A DNA stretch of 64,000 nt from JBPRGH01 sp051418055 (lineage in GTDB: Bacteria; Bacteroidota; Bacteroidia; Cytophagales; Cyclobacteriaceae). Position numbers and translations under genes: made by a program. The notes beneath the pieces are model-generated. The model was not told the origin of the DNA. It worked only from the letters and a program-made list of their open reading frames with translations, and ran no database searches. Where the stretch lies: positions 1-64,000 of the forward strand of contig JBPRGH010000041.1 in assembly GCA_051418055.1 (NCBI GenBank), given 5' to 3'. This document shows, one piece after another, positions 52,831 to 62,381 of this stretch (the stretch's first letter is position 1; the number at the start of each line of letters is the position of its first letter).

Positions 52831-55632
52831 ATGAAAAAATCATTAATTAATATTATATTATTGCTTTTAATATTAATTAACTTAAGTTATAATTTAAAAG
52901 CAAGCCATTTAATGGCAGGTGAAATCATCACTGAGCCTGTATATGAAGAAGGTGTATGTAATCCTTTAAAAGTAACTGTTCATGTTATTGCATATATTAA
53001 CAGCAGGTCCACAGTTCCTTTTGGTGGTGGTTCTTTACATTTTGGTGATGGAAATTCACTACAAATTCCGGAGCAAACCAGCACTCCCGGTTCACTAGAC
53101 CCGAATATACAGGTTGCAAAATTTACCATAACACATGAATACCGTTCATATGGAAGCTATTTAATTACTTATTCAGACGCGAACAGAAATGGCGGGATCA
53201 GAAATTTATCAAATTCGGTTAGTATAAAATTTTATCTTGAATCCAGGATCACACTAGAGGACCAAATTATCTGCAATACCTCTCCGGTCCTTACTATCCC
53301 TCCGGTAGATAAGGCATGTGCTGAGTTAAAGTATTTTCATCATCCCGGTGCTTTTGATGCGGATGGTGATTCAATAAGTTTTGAACTTGTAAAGCCAAAG
53401 TCGGGCGAGAACGATATAGCTAACTGATACCAGGATCCTGCCTCCGGATCTTTTTATTCGGATTTTGAAAATGGTAATGAAGCAAAAGATGCACCTCCAA
53501 TATTTCAAATTGATCCTATAACGGGTTTAATCACCTGGGATGCACCTCCTGCATCGAATAATGAAACAGAATCATATACAGTCGCTTTTAAAGTTAAAGA
53601 GTGGCGAAAAATTAATGGAGAATGGAGGCTTATTGGATTTATAGTGCGTGATATGCAAATTATAGTAGTGAGTAATTGCATTAATAAACCTCCTGAAATC
53701 GAAAGCTTTGACAGGATTTGTGTAATTGCAGGTGAAATAATTGATGAAGATATTTTGGCATTGGATCCGGATAATGATTCTATTTCCATATCAGTTTTTA
53801 GTGAAGTATTTTCAACAAAATCATCACCTGCTACACTTGATACCATAAGCAGTAAAAGTTTAAAATTCAGCTGGCAGACAGATTGTTCACATGTCAGGAG
53901 TACAGAGTATCAGGTGGTTTTCCGGGTAACTGATTTTCCCGATGATGGCCAGGTGAGCCTAACCCGCTATTTTACGTTAAGAATAAAAGTCATAGGTCCT
54001 CCACCGGAAATTCTGGATATAACCAAAGAAGAAACCGCTCTTAATTTAACATGGTCTCCCTATACATGTCAGAATGCCTCTGCCATAGAAATATGGCGAC
54101 GAGTGGATAGTAATAATTTTCTCCTGGAGAATTGTGCTACAGGAATGCCGACTTATTCCGGTTATGAAAGAATAGCCACCGTGCTTGCTTCTGATCAATC
54201 GTTTAGCGATAATGATCTTATTATGGGTGCCAAATATTGTTACAGGCTTCTTGCTATTTATGATAATATAAATATTACAGAGAGTAAGGTTTCGGAGGAG
54301 ACCTGCTACGAATTTATCCCTGCAGAAGCACCTGTTATAACAAATGTATCTGTTAAAAGAACGCACTATTCTTTAGGGGAGATCGACATCCGATGGATGA
54401 AGCCATTTGATCTGGATTTTACGGTATTTACAGGAGATATTGTTTATGAGCTTTACCGCTCCAAAAATGATGAGAGTTCTTTTGAATTTGTAAAGAGATT
54501 AACAAATGATACCTCGTTTCTTGACGGAGGTTTAAATACAGCGGATAGTATTTATTACTATAGGCTCTTATTAAAAGTGCCAGAGATATTAGGGGAGGAG
54601 GTAGTGGATACTTCGGCTACTGCTTCTACTGTGAGGCTCACAGCATCAGGAGCTGAAAATAAAGTTGATCTCGCGTGGGGTGCGGATGTTCCATGGTCAA
54701 ACTATATTAAAGACGGGTATCATCTGATCTACAGGACAGAAGGTGAGGCTGAATTCATTGAAGCCCTTGACCTTATCGATAGCGTTAGGGTAACGGAAGA
54801 TGGTTTTAATTATGAAGATATTGGTGAATATCTGAATACTCCAATAGATAATACCAAAACTTACTGTTATGCTGTAATGACCCGAGGTACATACGGTAAT
54901 CCGAAGATCCAGTCACCACTGGAGAATTTTTCACAGATACACTGTATCCAACCTGTGGACAGTATTCCGCCGGATGCTCCTGTCTTTGTCAATTCAGGGA
55001 CTAAATGTGAAGACATAGGCTGTACAGAATTTGAATTTAAAAACCAGCTATACTGGAATAATATTGAAAGTGGAGTGACTTATAATATTTATTATGCTCC
55101 TTCCACTGCCGATTCGTTTTTATACCTGACAACTACAAAAGATACTTTTTATACTGATACTCCTGATAACAATGCCCGCATGATTTCTTTTGCAGGCTGT
55201 TATAAAATTGAGGCCATTGATCGTGCAGGTAATGTCTCTGGTTTGAGTGATGTGTTCTGCTTTGACAATTGTCCGCGTTACGAGCTGCCAAACGTATTTA
55301 CTCCTGAAAATAATGATCAGTGTAATGATCTTTTTACTGCTTTTAAAGTACCTGAGGGTAATGATATAAAGTGTGGAGTTGTGGATGGATCTCGTTGTGC
55401 CCGGTTTGTTAAGTCAGTAAAATTTATTGTATATAACCGATGGGGCAAACAGGTTTATAATTATGAGTCCGATCCGGAAAAATCCATTTATATCAATTGG
55501 AACGGTATGGATAGCTATGCTAAACCATTACCTGCAGGGGTTTATTACTATGTGGCAAAGGTAATCTTCGATGTAGTCAACCCTGATGAAGCTGAACAGG
55601 ATATTAAGGGATGGGTGCATATCTTGAGGTAA
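52831..55632 (+). pseudogene. Giant T9SS type B protein interrupted by an in-frame TGA
   Basis: One continuous frame of 934 codons with a single TGA at 53425-53427. Before it, signal peptide and PKD domain (PFGGGSLHFGDGNSLQIPEQTSTP) match the start of the 41724 protein. After it, the frame continues without loss (YQDPASGSFYSDF..., IFQIDPITGLITWDAP, EWRKINGEWRLIGF) through FN3-like modules to a complete CHU_C sorting domain (ELPNVFTPENNDQCNDLF, YNRWGKQVYNYES, LPAGVYYYV). The intact paralogue has coding sequence at this place. A TGG or CGA codon changed to TGA is the simplest cause. It could be a recent pseudogene, a sequencing error, or a readthrough case. Confidence 0.82.
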
Positions 55633-55937
55633 CCCAACTCCATCTTCCTCCTCGACTAGCACTAAGTGTCATGTAATGAGTAAGGTTTCTCTCTCCGCAA
55701 TCCTGTTGGTAATAAAATTTCAGGTTCCCATAAGCTACGTTCGAAATGACCATTTTTTTTGGTTTCCCAATATTATTTCCTCCTCCGGGTCATATCGACG
55801 ACAGGAGAGGTCTTACTCGTTAATTAAAATAACCTTAGAAAATTTACAATTACTGTATTCCGTAGGAAACGGAATAGATAGGGAGGTGTAGCTGATGCTA
55901 CACCTAGTTATGATGAATATTGAGTTGAGGCTTAAAT
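55633..55937. other. Gene-free stretch with palindromic repeat and decayed element
   Basis: 305 bases. Starts with a segment similar to the one after the 41724 gene (atcttcctcctcga.tagca). At 55668-55757 lies a stretch flanked by gtcat and aatgac, like GTCATTTCG-type intergenic repeats of Bacteroidota. Repeat copy D is at 55857-55905. Confidence 0.5.
55857..55905 (+). repeat. Double-hairpin palindromic repeat, copy D (best copy)
   Basis: Arm 1: ATTCCGT aggaa ACGGAAT (55857-55875). Arm 2: AGGTGTAGC tgat GCTACACCT (55884-55905), 9 bp perfect. The shared tail gttgaggcttaaat follows (also after copy B). Confidence 0.85.
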
Positions 55938-56411
55938 CTATCTATAGATAATATAGGTTTCACTAAATTGATCTGGTTCTGGCTGAACAAGATCACCATT
56001 GATAAACATGTTAATATAAGCCAGTGTATAATCGCACCTGTTCTCCTGGAAAAATGATAGCATCCTTATCGTGTCAGTTTTCTGTTCGAACCGAATATAA
56101 AATTTTTGGTCAAGCTCTTGTTCTAATTGATATCCTAAAGCCTGCCATGGGGTAGCGCTAATTATAAAACCACCGGCGGAAAAGACATTAAACAGCTGAA
56201 AATTAACAGGTTTTCCGGATTCAGTAAAGACAGAAATCTGATCTTCCTGATTATCTGATGATATGAGATTTTGATCGTTTATGGAGTCGTAATAAATAAA
56301 TCGTATAGGTAATTGATCAGGAGGTACAGCTTCATCGCAACAGGAGCTTATGCCTAAAGTCATTACTAAAAAGAATAAAATATAAGTACCTGTTATTTTA
56401 CAGTTTTTCAT
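55938..56411 (-). CDS. Lipoprotein of unknown function
   Basis: 157 residues. Lipobox GISSC with a second Cys after it and DEA (Cys about residue 23-24). The mature part is beta-rich (LPIRFIYYDSINDQNLIS, QKFYIRFEQKTDTIRML, DYTLAYINMFINGDLVQP). No family recognised. Follows the 56453 lipoprotein on the same strand by 41 bases, so the two may be cotranscribed. Confidence 0.6.
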   Translation of the reverse strand: MKNCKITGTYILFFLVMTLGISSCCDEAVPPDQLPIRFIYYDSINDQNLISSDNQEDQISVFTESGKPVNFQLFNVFSAGGFIISATPWQALGYQLEQELDQKFYIRFEQKTDTIRMLSFFQENRCDYTLAYINMFINGDLVQPEPDQFSETYIIYR

Positions 56412-56452
56412 TCTTTCTAAAAATTTAGTCGCAATAATCGATTATTATATAC

Positions 56453-56809
56453 TTAATTGAGTATCTCAATACTGGTGAGCAAAATATATGCATAGAGAGG
56501 ATCGTCGTGATCAGGATAACTTCCTTTATCGACACCAGTAAATACGACTAACATTCCTCCTTTTTGAAATTTATCAGGTAACCCATTGCAGGGTATGTAG
56601 CCACCATTAACTCCCTGAGTGACTTCTTTTACATTTCCTATATAGTAAAAGCCGCTCAAGGACTTATAAACTCTCCCTTCCATATTTGAAATTTCTATGC
56701 CGCCTGTTTCATTACAAATTTCATAAGCAGACCTGTCATTTTCACAACTGCCGGCAGTAACTGCTACTATAATTAAGTAGATAAGAAATATTTTCTTAGT
56801 CAGATCCAT
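56453..56809 (-). CDS. Small lipoprotein related to the 45895 protein
   Basis: 118 residues. Lipobox TAGSC (Cys about residue 22), then END. The stretch YIPCNGLPDKFQKGGMLVVFTG is similar to YVCEGLPDSLEVEGLKVNYSG in the lipoprotein at 45895-46239, so both belong to one small family that recurs at the two sides of the island. Upstream at about 56857-56876 a short TTATC tcat GATAA palindrome occurs, different from the one before the protease modules. Confidence 0.6.
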   Translation of the reverse strand: MDLTKKIFLIYLIIVAVTAGSCENDRSAYEICNETGGIEISNMEGRVYKSLSGFYYIGNVKEVTQGVNGGYIPCNGLPDKFQKGGMLVVFTGVDKGSYPDHDDPLYAYILLTSIEILN

Positions 56810-56971
56810 AGAATTATATTAATCTAAAAAATATAATTATTTAATTAAATTTAGTGAATTATCTCATGATAAGAGAATTCTACAAACTATTAATTTTTAC
56901 TCAGGTTACTATGGTACTATAAGGTAGAAGAATGGGCAGAAATTATGCGTGGGATAATTCATCTTATTTTC

Positions 56972-56979
56972 TAATTTTG
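56972..56979 (+). promoter_or_regulatory. Candidate -7 box (TAATTTTG) for fabD
   Basis: TAATTTTG fits TAnnTTTG and ends 25 bases before the fabD ATG. No TTTG is visible at the -33 place, so support is partial. Confidence 0.38.
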
Positions 56980-57004
56980 CCCCTCATAAAAATTAAAAAA
57001 ACTT

Positions 57005-57880
57005 ATGAAAGCATATATTTTTCCCGGCCAGGGAGCTCAGTTTTCAGGAATGGGCAAGGGTCTTTATGATCTTGGCGGTGAGCCAAAGGAAATGTTTGAA
57101 AGCGCCAATGAAATATTAGGTTTTAAGATAACAGATACGATGTTCTCCGGCACACCTGATGAGCTGAAACAGACAAATGTTACCCAGCCGGCCATATTCC
57201 TGCACTCCGTGATACAGGCAAAAGCCCTGGATGATTTCAATCCTGATATGGTAGCGGGGCATTCTCTTGGAGAATTTTCTGCACTTGTGGCCAATAAAGC
57301 TTTATCATTTGAAGATGGGTTATGGCTGGTTTCAAAACGTGCTCAGGCTATGCAAAAAGCATGTGAAGTAAACCCTTCAACGATGGCAGCTATATTAGGT
57401 CTCGATGACAGGGTTGTAGAAGAGATCTGCCAAGAAATAGATGCTGTAGTAGTCCCTGCTAATTATAACTGCCCAGGCCAATTAGTGATCTCAGGATCTG
57501 AAGAGGGAATTGGAGAGGCCATCAGGCGCTTTACAGAAGCAGGTGCGAAACGTGCCTTACGTTTACAGGTTGGAGGGGCTTTTCATTCACCGCTTATGGA
57601 GCCTGCCCGTGAAGAGCTGGAAGATGCTATTAAATCCACCAACTTCAGTAAGCCAATTTGTCCTGTTTATCAGAATGTAAATGCACAGCCATCTACTGAT
57701 GTGGAGGAAATAAAGAAAAATCTTATTGCCCAGCTGACTGCACCTGTACGCTGGACGCAGACCATTCAGAATATGGTAAAGGATGGCGCTGACGAATTCG
57801 TAGAATGTGGTCCTGGAAACGTTTTACAGGGGCTCGTGAGGAAGATCCAGTCAGGTGTAGCCACAAAGAGCGCAGTTTAA
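57005..57880 (+). CDS. fabD: Malonyl-CoA:ACP transacylase
   Basis: 291 residues. Loads malonyl groups onto acyl carrier protein for fatty-acid synthesis. Seen: FPGQGAQFSGMG at the N-terminus, GHSLGEFSALV with the nucleophilic Ser, the Arg in WLVSKRAQAMQ, GGAFHSPLM with the catalytic His, and FVECGPGNVLQGLVRK. It ends on a 4-base overlap with folK on the opposite strand, both stops falling in the TTAA sequence. First core gene right of the accessory island. Confidence 0.96.
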   Translation: MKAYIFPGQGAQFSGMGKGLYDLGGEPKEMFESANEILGFKITDTMFSGTPDELKQTNVTQPAIFLHSVIQAKALDDFNPDMVAGHSLGEFSALVANKALSFEDGLWLVSKRAQAMQKACEVNPSTMAAILGLDDRVVEEICQEIDAVVVPANYNCPGQLVISGSEEGIGEAIRRFTEAGAKRALRLQVGGAFHSPLMEPAREELEDAIKSTNFSKPICPVYQNVNAQPSTDVEEIKKNLIAQLTAPVRWTQTIQNMVKDGADEFVECGPGNVLQGLVRKIQSGVATKSAV

Positions 57881-58362
57881 TTGATCTTATTCACAGGAAG
57901 AGGGTCTTTACAAAGAGCCAGCAGTTGTTGCTGGCTTTTTTTATTAACCGGATGTATAAAATCTGGGGCAATTTCAGCAAGAGGCGCAAGGGTAAACCTG
58001 CGGTTCTCAATCTCGGGGTGTGGGATAGAAAGATCTTCGTTATTCATTACAATTTGGTCATAATACAGGATGTCTATATCTATCAGGCGTGGCCCCCATT
58101 TTTCTTGTCTTTTTCTACCCAGCTGCTGTTCGATAGAAAGGATAACCTGCAATAGCTGTTCCGGAGTAAGATCTGTTTCTATTTGTACTACCTGATTGAG
58201 GAAATCAGGCTGATCTTTGATGCCCCATGCTGCCGTTCTATAGCAGGAAGATAATTTTATTACAGTTATTCCTTTCTCTCTAAACAGCTCCAATGCTTTT
58301 TTAAAGGTGATCTCCGGATTGTCAACGTTACCTCCCAGCAATAAAAATTTTCCATTTACCAT
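57877..58362 (-). CDS. folK: 2-amino-4-hydroxy-6-hydroxymethyldihydropteridine pyrophosphokinase
   Basis: 161 residues. Transfers pyrophosphate to the pterin in folate synthesis. Seen: LLLGGNVDNPEITFKKAL, SSCYRTAAWGIKDQPDFLNQVV, and the signature RKRQEKWGPRLIDIDILYYD with the Asp pair that binds magnesium, then IPHPEIENRRFTLAPLAEIAP. Convergent with fabD and divergent from sppA. Confidence 0.96.
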   Translation of the reverse strand: MVNGKFLLLGGNVDNPEITFKKALELFREKGITVIKLSSCYRTAAWGIKDQPDFLNQVVQIETDLTPEQLLQVILSIEQQLGRKRQEKWGPRLIDIDILYYDQIVMNNEDLSIPHPEIENRRFTLAPLAEIAPDFIHPVNKKSQQQLLALCKDPLPVNKIN

Positions 58363-58442
58363 GATTGTATCAAATTTACATCTACTTATTTTTCATATTG
58401 CGTTCTTTAGGTATATTTTTGATCCATCTAAAGTTATACAAC

Positions 58443-60188
58443 ATGAATTTTTTAAGAAATTTTCTCGCGAGCTTATTAGCACTCGTGGTTTTTACTCTGG
58501 TAATTTTTGTTTTCTTCTCAATGATGATCTCTGCTATTGGAGCAAAAGATGCAGTTGAGGTAGAAGCTAATTCCGTTCTCCACCTTCATATTGACAGGCC
58601 TATTGAGGAATATGAATTTGAAGATCCTATGGCAGAATTAGGACTGGCACCGAAGGCTATAGGATTAGTGCAACTGAAGCAATCGCTGGATAATGCAAAA
58701 GATGATGAAAAAATTAAAGGTGTATTCCTTGAAATACCCATGCTATTTACCGCAGGCTTTTCAACTATTGAAGAAATAAGGAATTACCTCCAGGAATTTA
58801 AAGAATCCGGGAAGTTTGTTATTGCCTATAGCCAGAATTATTCTGAGGCTGCTTATTATCTCGCTACTATAGCTGATTCTGTATATCTGCACCCTGAGGG
58901 AGACCTTGAATTTAATGGGTTGAGCGCTGATGTTGTCTTCTTTAAAGGATTGCTTGAGAAACTGAATATTGAGCCTCAGGTTTTTCGAGTGGGTACTTTT
59001 AAAAGTGCAGTAGAGCCTTTTATAAGAACAGATATGAGTGAGGAGAACGAAGAGCAGATGAAGTTTTTACTGGAAGGTGTATACACCAATATGTTGGCCA
59101 GGATCTCTGAGCAGCGTAATATCCCGGTAGCAGAATTAAGGAATATCTCTGATCAGATGCTGGTAAGAAGCCCTCAGGAGGCATTGAATAAAAAGCTGGT
59201 GGATAACCTGTATTACCGGGATGAGATCAATGAACGGATAAGGGAGAAACTTGAACTGGAAGAAAATTCAGAAATTAATTTCATCACTCATAGTAAATAC
59301 AAAAAAAGCTATTCTACTTTTAAAAGCTCTGATAATGAATTGGCAGTAATTGTTGCTAATGGAAATATCGTAGAAGGTGAAGGGGATAATTACTCTATAG
59401 GAGGTGAAAAATTTGCTAAAGAAATAAGAAAAGCCAGGTTGGATGAAGGAATTAAAGCGATCGTTTTAAGGATAAATTCTCCTGGAGGAAGCTTCCTGGC
59501 TTCTGATGTAATGTGGCGTGAGATAATGCTTGCTGCAGAGGAAAAAACGGTAATAGCTTCAATGTCTGACCTTGCTGCTTCAGGAGGTTATTATATGGCC
59601 ATGGCATGTGATACGATAGTTGCCATGCCTAATACAATTACGGGATCAATTGGAATATTTGGTATTGTTCCTGATATGAGTGGTTTCTTTAATGAAAAGC
59701 TTGGGATTACTTTTGATGTTGTTAAAACCGGTGAAATTTCTGATCTCTATACGGTAATAAGGCCTTTGACTGAGAGGGAGAAGCAGATCATTCAAAATGA
59801 TGTGGAAGCAGGTTATGAAACATTTATTTCAAAAGCAGCAAGAGGCAGAGGTATGACTGTAGAGCAAGTGAAAGAAGTAGCTTCAGGACGAGTTTGGACA
59901 GGTGAGCAGGCATTAGAGAGAAATCTTGTTGATGTAATGGGTGATCTTAATACTGCTGTTGGAATTGCTGCTGAAAGTGCTGGCATTGCTGATGATTATA
60001 AAGTACGCTATTATCCCAAGCCTAAGACATTTATTGAACAATTATTTCAGGATATGGAAACAAATGCTAAGGAAGCGGTATTAAAACAAGAGCTGGGTAT
60101 TTATTACGATCAATATAAGCATGTGAAATATGTAAAAGACCAGCGTGGGCTTATGAGCCGCATGGACTTTGATTTTTATATTTATTAA
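58443..60188 (+). CDS. sppA: Signal peptide peptidase SppA, long form
   Basis: 581 residues from the ATG at 58443, which places a proper N-terminal anchor (MNFLRNFLASLLALVVFTLV); the frame extends 78 bases upstream without merit. Two tandem S49 domains, as in the 67-kDa type. The catalytic Lys lies in the first half (RVGTFKSAVEPF) and Ser in the second (SDLAASGGYYMAM), with NTITGSIGIFG after it. It degrades cleaved signal peptides in the inner membrane. bioB starts 16 bases after its stop, so they may share a transcript. Confidence 0.94.
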   Translation: MNFLRNFLASLLALVVFTLVIFVFFSMMISAIGAKDAVEVEANSVLHLHIDRPIEEYEFEDPMAELGLAPKAIGLVQLKQSLDNAKDDEKIKGVFLEIPMLFTAGFSTIEEIRNYLQEFKESGKFVIAYSQNYSEAAYYLATIADSVYLHPEGDLEFNGLSADVVFFKGLLEKLNIEPQVFRVGTFKSAVEPFIRTDMSEENEEQMKFLLEGVYTNMLARISEQRNIPVAELRNISDQMLVRSPQEALNKKLVDNLYYRDEINERIREKLELEENSEINFITHSKYKKSYSTFKSSDNELAVIVANGNIVEGEGDNYSIGGEKFAKEIRKARLDEGIKAIVLRINSPGGSFLASDVMWREIMLAAEEKTVIASMSDLAASGGYYMAMACDTIVAMPNTITGSIGIFGIVPDMSGFFNEKLGITFDVVKTGEISDLYTVIRPLTEREKQIIQNDVEAGYETFISKAARGRGMTVEQVKEVASGRVWTGEQALERNLVDVMGDLNTAVGIAAESAGIADDYKVRYYPKPKTFIEQLFQDMETNAKEAVLKQELGIYYDQYKHVKYVKDQRGLMSRMDFDFYIY

Positions 60189-60204
60189 TTTCGAAAGAAC
60201 AATT

Positions 60205-61188
60205 ATGCAGGAAAGAAACGACTGGACCAAAGAAGAAATAGCAGAAATATATCATTCTCCTTTAATGGAGCTTATGTATCGTGCAGCCACTGTACACAGG
60301 CAAAATCATAATCCGGAGGAGGTGCAGGTTTGTACCCTTTTATCTATTAAAACAGGTGGATGCCCAGAAGATTGTTCTTATTGTCCGCAAGCCGCACGTT
60401 ATCATACCGAAGTTGACGTTCACAAGCTGCTTTCTGTTGATGAGGTGTTAAATAATGCACAAACAGCAAAAGATTCAGGGAGCACACGTTTTTGTATGGG
60501 AGCTGCCTGGAGAGAGGTTAGGGACAACCGCGATTTCGATAAGGTGCTGGAAATGGTAAAAGGTGTAAACCGTCTGGGTATGGAAGTTTGCTGTACATTA
60601 GGTATGCTGACGGACGAGCAGGCAAAGAAATTGAAAGATGCCGGGCTTTATGCCTATAACCATAATCTGGATACCAGCGAAGAGCATTATGATGAGATCA
60701 TCACAACCAGAACTTACAAGGATCGTTTAGACACGATTGAAAATGTACGTGATGCGGGAATATCTGTTTGCTCAGGAGGAATTATAGGATTAGGGGAAAA
60801 TGATGATGACAGGATAGATATGTTGCACACTTTGGCAACCTTGCCTGCTCACCCTGAATCAGTACCGGTAAATGCACTTGTACCTGTAGAAGGAACTCCG
60901 CTTGAAAAGCAACCAAGGGTTTCGGTATGGGAGATGGTCCGGATGATCGCTACGGCACGTATTACAATGCCGAAAGCTATGGTAAGATTATCTGCAGGCC
61001 GCATTTGGATGAGCATGGAGCAGCAGGCGCTTTGCTTTATGGCTGGTGCGAATTCTATTTTTGCGGGTGATAAATTATTAACTACTCCTAACCCTGATGT
61101 TGTTAGTGATAAGGAGATGTTCCAGGTATTGAATATTAAACCTCGTGAGGCATTTAAAGATAAACAAAAAGAAGTAGCTAAAATTTAA
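60205..61188 (+). CDS. bioB: Biotin synthase
   Basis: 327 residues from the ATG at 60205; the frame starts 36 bases earlier inside sppA. Radical SAM enzyme that inserts sulfur into dethiobiotin. The [4Fe-4S] motif is GGCPEDCSYCPQAARYHT (CxxxCxxC). Also seen are MGAAWREVRDNRDF, MEVCCTLGML, AYNHNLDTSEE (NHNLDTS is a biotin synthase signature), CSGGIIGLGE, and RLSAGRIWMS with the Arg that ligates the [2Fe-2S] cluster. The bioD-bioA and bioF genes lie about 48-53 kb to the left. Confidence 0.97.
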   Translation: MQERNDWTKEEIAEIYHSPLMELMYRAATVHRQNHNPEEVQVCTLLSIKTGGCPEDCSYCPQAARYHTEVDVHKLLSVDEVLNNAQTAKDSGSTRFCMGAAWREVRDNRDFDKVLEMVKGVNRLGMEVCCTLGMLTDEQAKKLKDAGLYAYNHNLDTSEEHYDEIITTRTYKDRLDTIENVRDAGISVCSGGIIGLGENDDDRIDMLHTLATLPAHPESVPVNALVPVEGTPLEKQPRVSVWEMVRMIATARITMPKAMVRLSAGRIWMSMEQQALCFMAGANSIFAGDKLLTTPNPDVVSDKEMFQVLNIKPREAFKDKQKEVAKI

Positions 61189-61192
61189 AATA

Positions 61193-61979
61193 TTTGATAT
61201 CTTCTTGTTGTGGTGCTATTCCACTATTGCAGATTATCTTCAGGCAGTGGTATCAGTTCCTGAAACAAGTTCAGGATGACGATCTAACCCCAAACCCGTC
61301 ATCCTGAATTCATTTCAGGATCCACTGTCGCGGAGTAATATTAGCTGCAAGAACTTTGGCTTATCCCAAACCTTCAATTGGAGGTGATTTTACCCTCAGT
61401 TTTTGGTTTCTTCTTATTGTGGTTCTGTTCCACTACTGCAGGTTGTCTTCAGGCAGTTGTATCAGTTCCTGAAACAAGTTCAGGATGACGATCTAACCCA
61501 AAACCCGTCATCCTGAATTCATTTCAAGATCTACTGTCGCGGAGTAAGATTAGATGTAATAACTCTAGTCTTACACCAACCTTCAATTTGAGGTGTTTTA
61601 TCCCTTAGCCTTTGGTATCTTCTTGTTGTGGGTGCTATTCCACTATAGCAGATTATCTTCAGGCAGTGGTATCAGTTCCTGAAACAAGTTCAGGATGACG
61701 ATCTAACTCCAAGCCCGTCATCTGAATTCATTTCAGGATCCACTGTCGCGCAGTAAGATTAGATGTAATAACTCTAGTCTTACACCAACCTACAATTGGA
61801 GGTGATTTATCCCTTAGCTTTTGATATCTTCTTCTTGTGGTTCTGTTCCACTATTGAAGGTTATCTACAGGCAGTGGTATCAGTTCCTGAAACAAGTCAG
61901 GATGGCCTTATTGCTTAATTCTGCCATTCTAAATTCATTTTAGGATCTACTGTCGCGGAGTTGAGTGAGAAGTAACATG
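61193..61979 (+). repeat. Tandem array of about 209-bp palindromic units, first block
   Basis: Units start with tttg(a/g)t at 61193, 61402, 61611 and 61820, an exact 209-base period. The fourth is cut near 61979, where the GIY-YIG gene ends. Each unit contains an inverted pair: cctgaaacaagttcaggatgacg-like (61259-61281 in unit 1) and its imperfect complement (61297-61319), each arm itself a hairpin, then actgtcgcggag and a less conserved tail. The first halves alternate between two types. No coding frame is seen. Immediately follows bioB. Confidence 0.9.
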
Positions 61980-61980
61980 T

Positions 61981-62313
61981 TTATTTTGTATTATTTACTT
62001 CCCTAAATATTCTTATATCTTCATCTGTATACCATTTCGCAGAAAGATCTTCAAGAGTTGGGTTTTGTTCCTTTATTAAGTTGATCTTCCATTCCCTTTT
62101 CCAATTTTTTAGCTGCCTTTCACGATCGACTGCATCTTGAATATTTGAGAAAGATTCAAAATAAACCAGATAAAAACATCTATATTTTGTAGTGAATTTG
62201 GAGCCATTCAAGTACCTATGCTCTAATACTCTCGTCTCAAGATCATTAGTAGAACCGATATAAAATACTATTCTATTAAAGTTACTTAGGATGTAGGTTT
62301 CACCGCTTTTCAT
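61981..62313 (-). CDS. Single-domain GIY-YIG endonuclease
   Basis: 110 residues. The GIY-YIG core is visible: TYILS (6-10, GIY equivalent), FYIGST (17-22), the Arg in ETRVLEHR (about 28), and the Glu in DRERQLKNWKREW (about 65-67), which binds metal in this fold. This is the short UPF0213/YhbQ-type group, often mis-annotated as UvrC-like; no helix-hairpin-helix or other DNA-binding domain is fused. The gene sits between two blocks of the palindromic array and its upstream region joins a duplicated array arm. Most likely a DNA nuclease; whether it acts on the repeats is open. Confidence 0.85.
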   Translation of the reverse strand: MKSGETYILSNFNRIVFYIGSTNDLETRVLEHRYLNGSKFTTKYRCFYLVYFESFSNIQDAVDRERQLKNWKREWKINLIKEQNPTLEDLSAKWYTDEDIRIFREVNNTK

Positions 62314-62381
62314 AATTGTACTTCAACAATTTAGAAATATTTCTATACAGTATGCGCTTATATTGAATAAAAAATTGTAGC

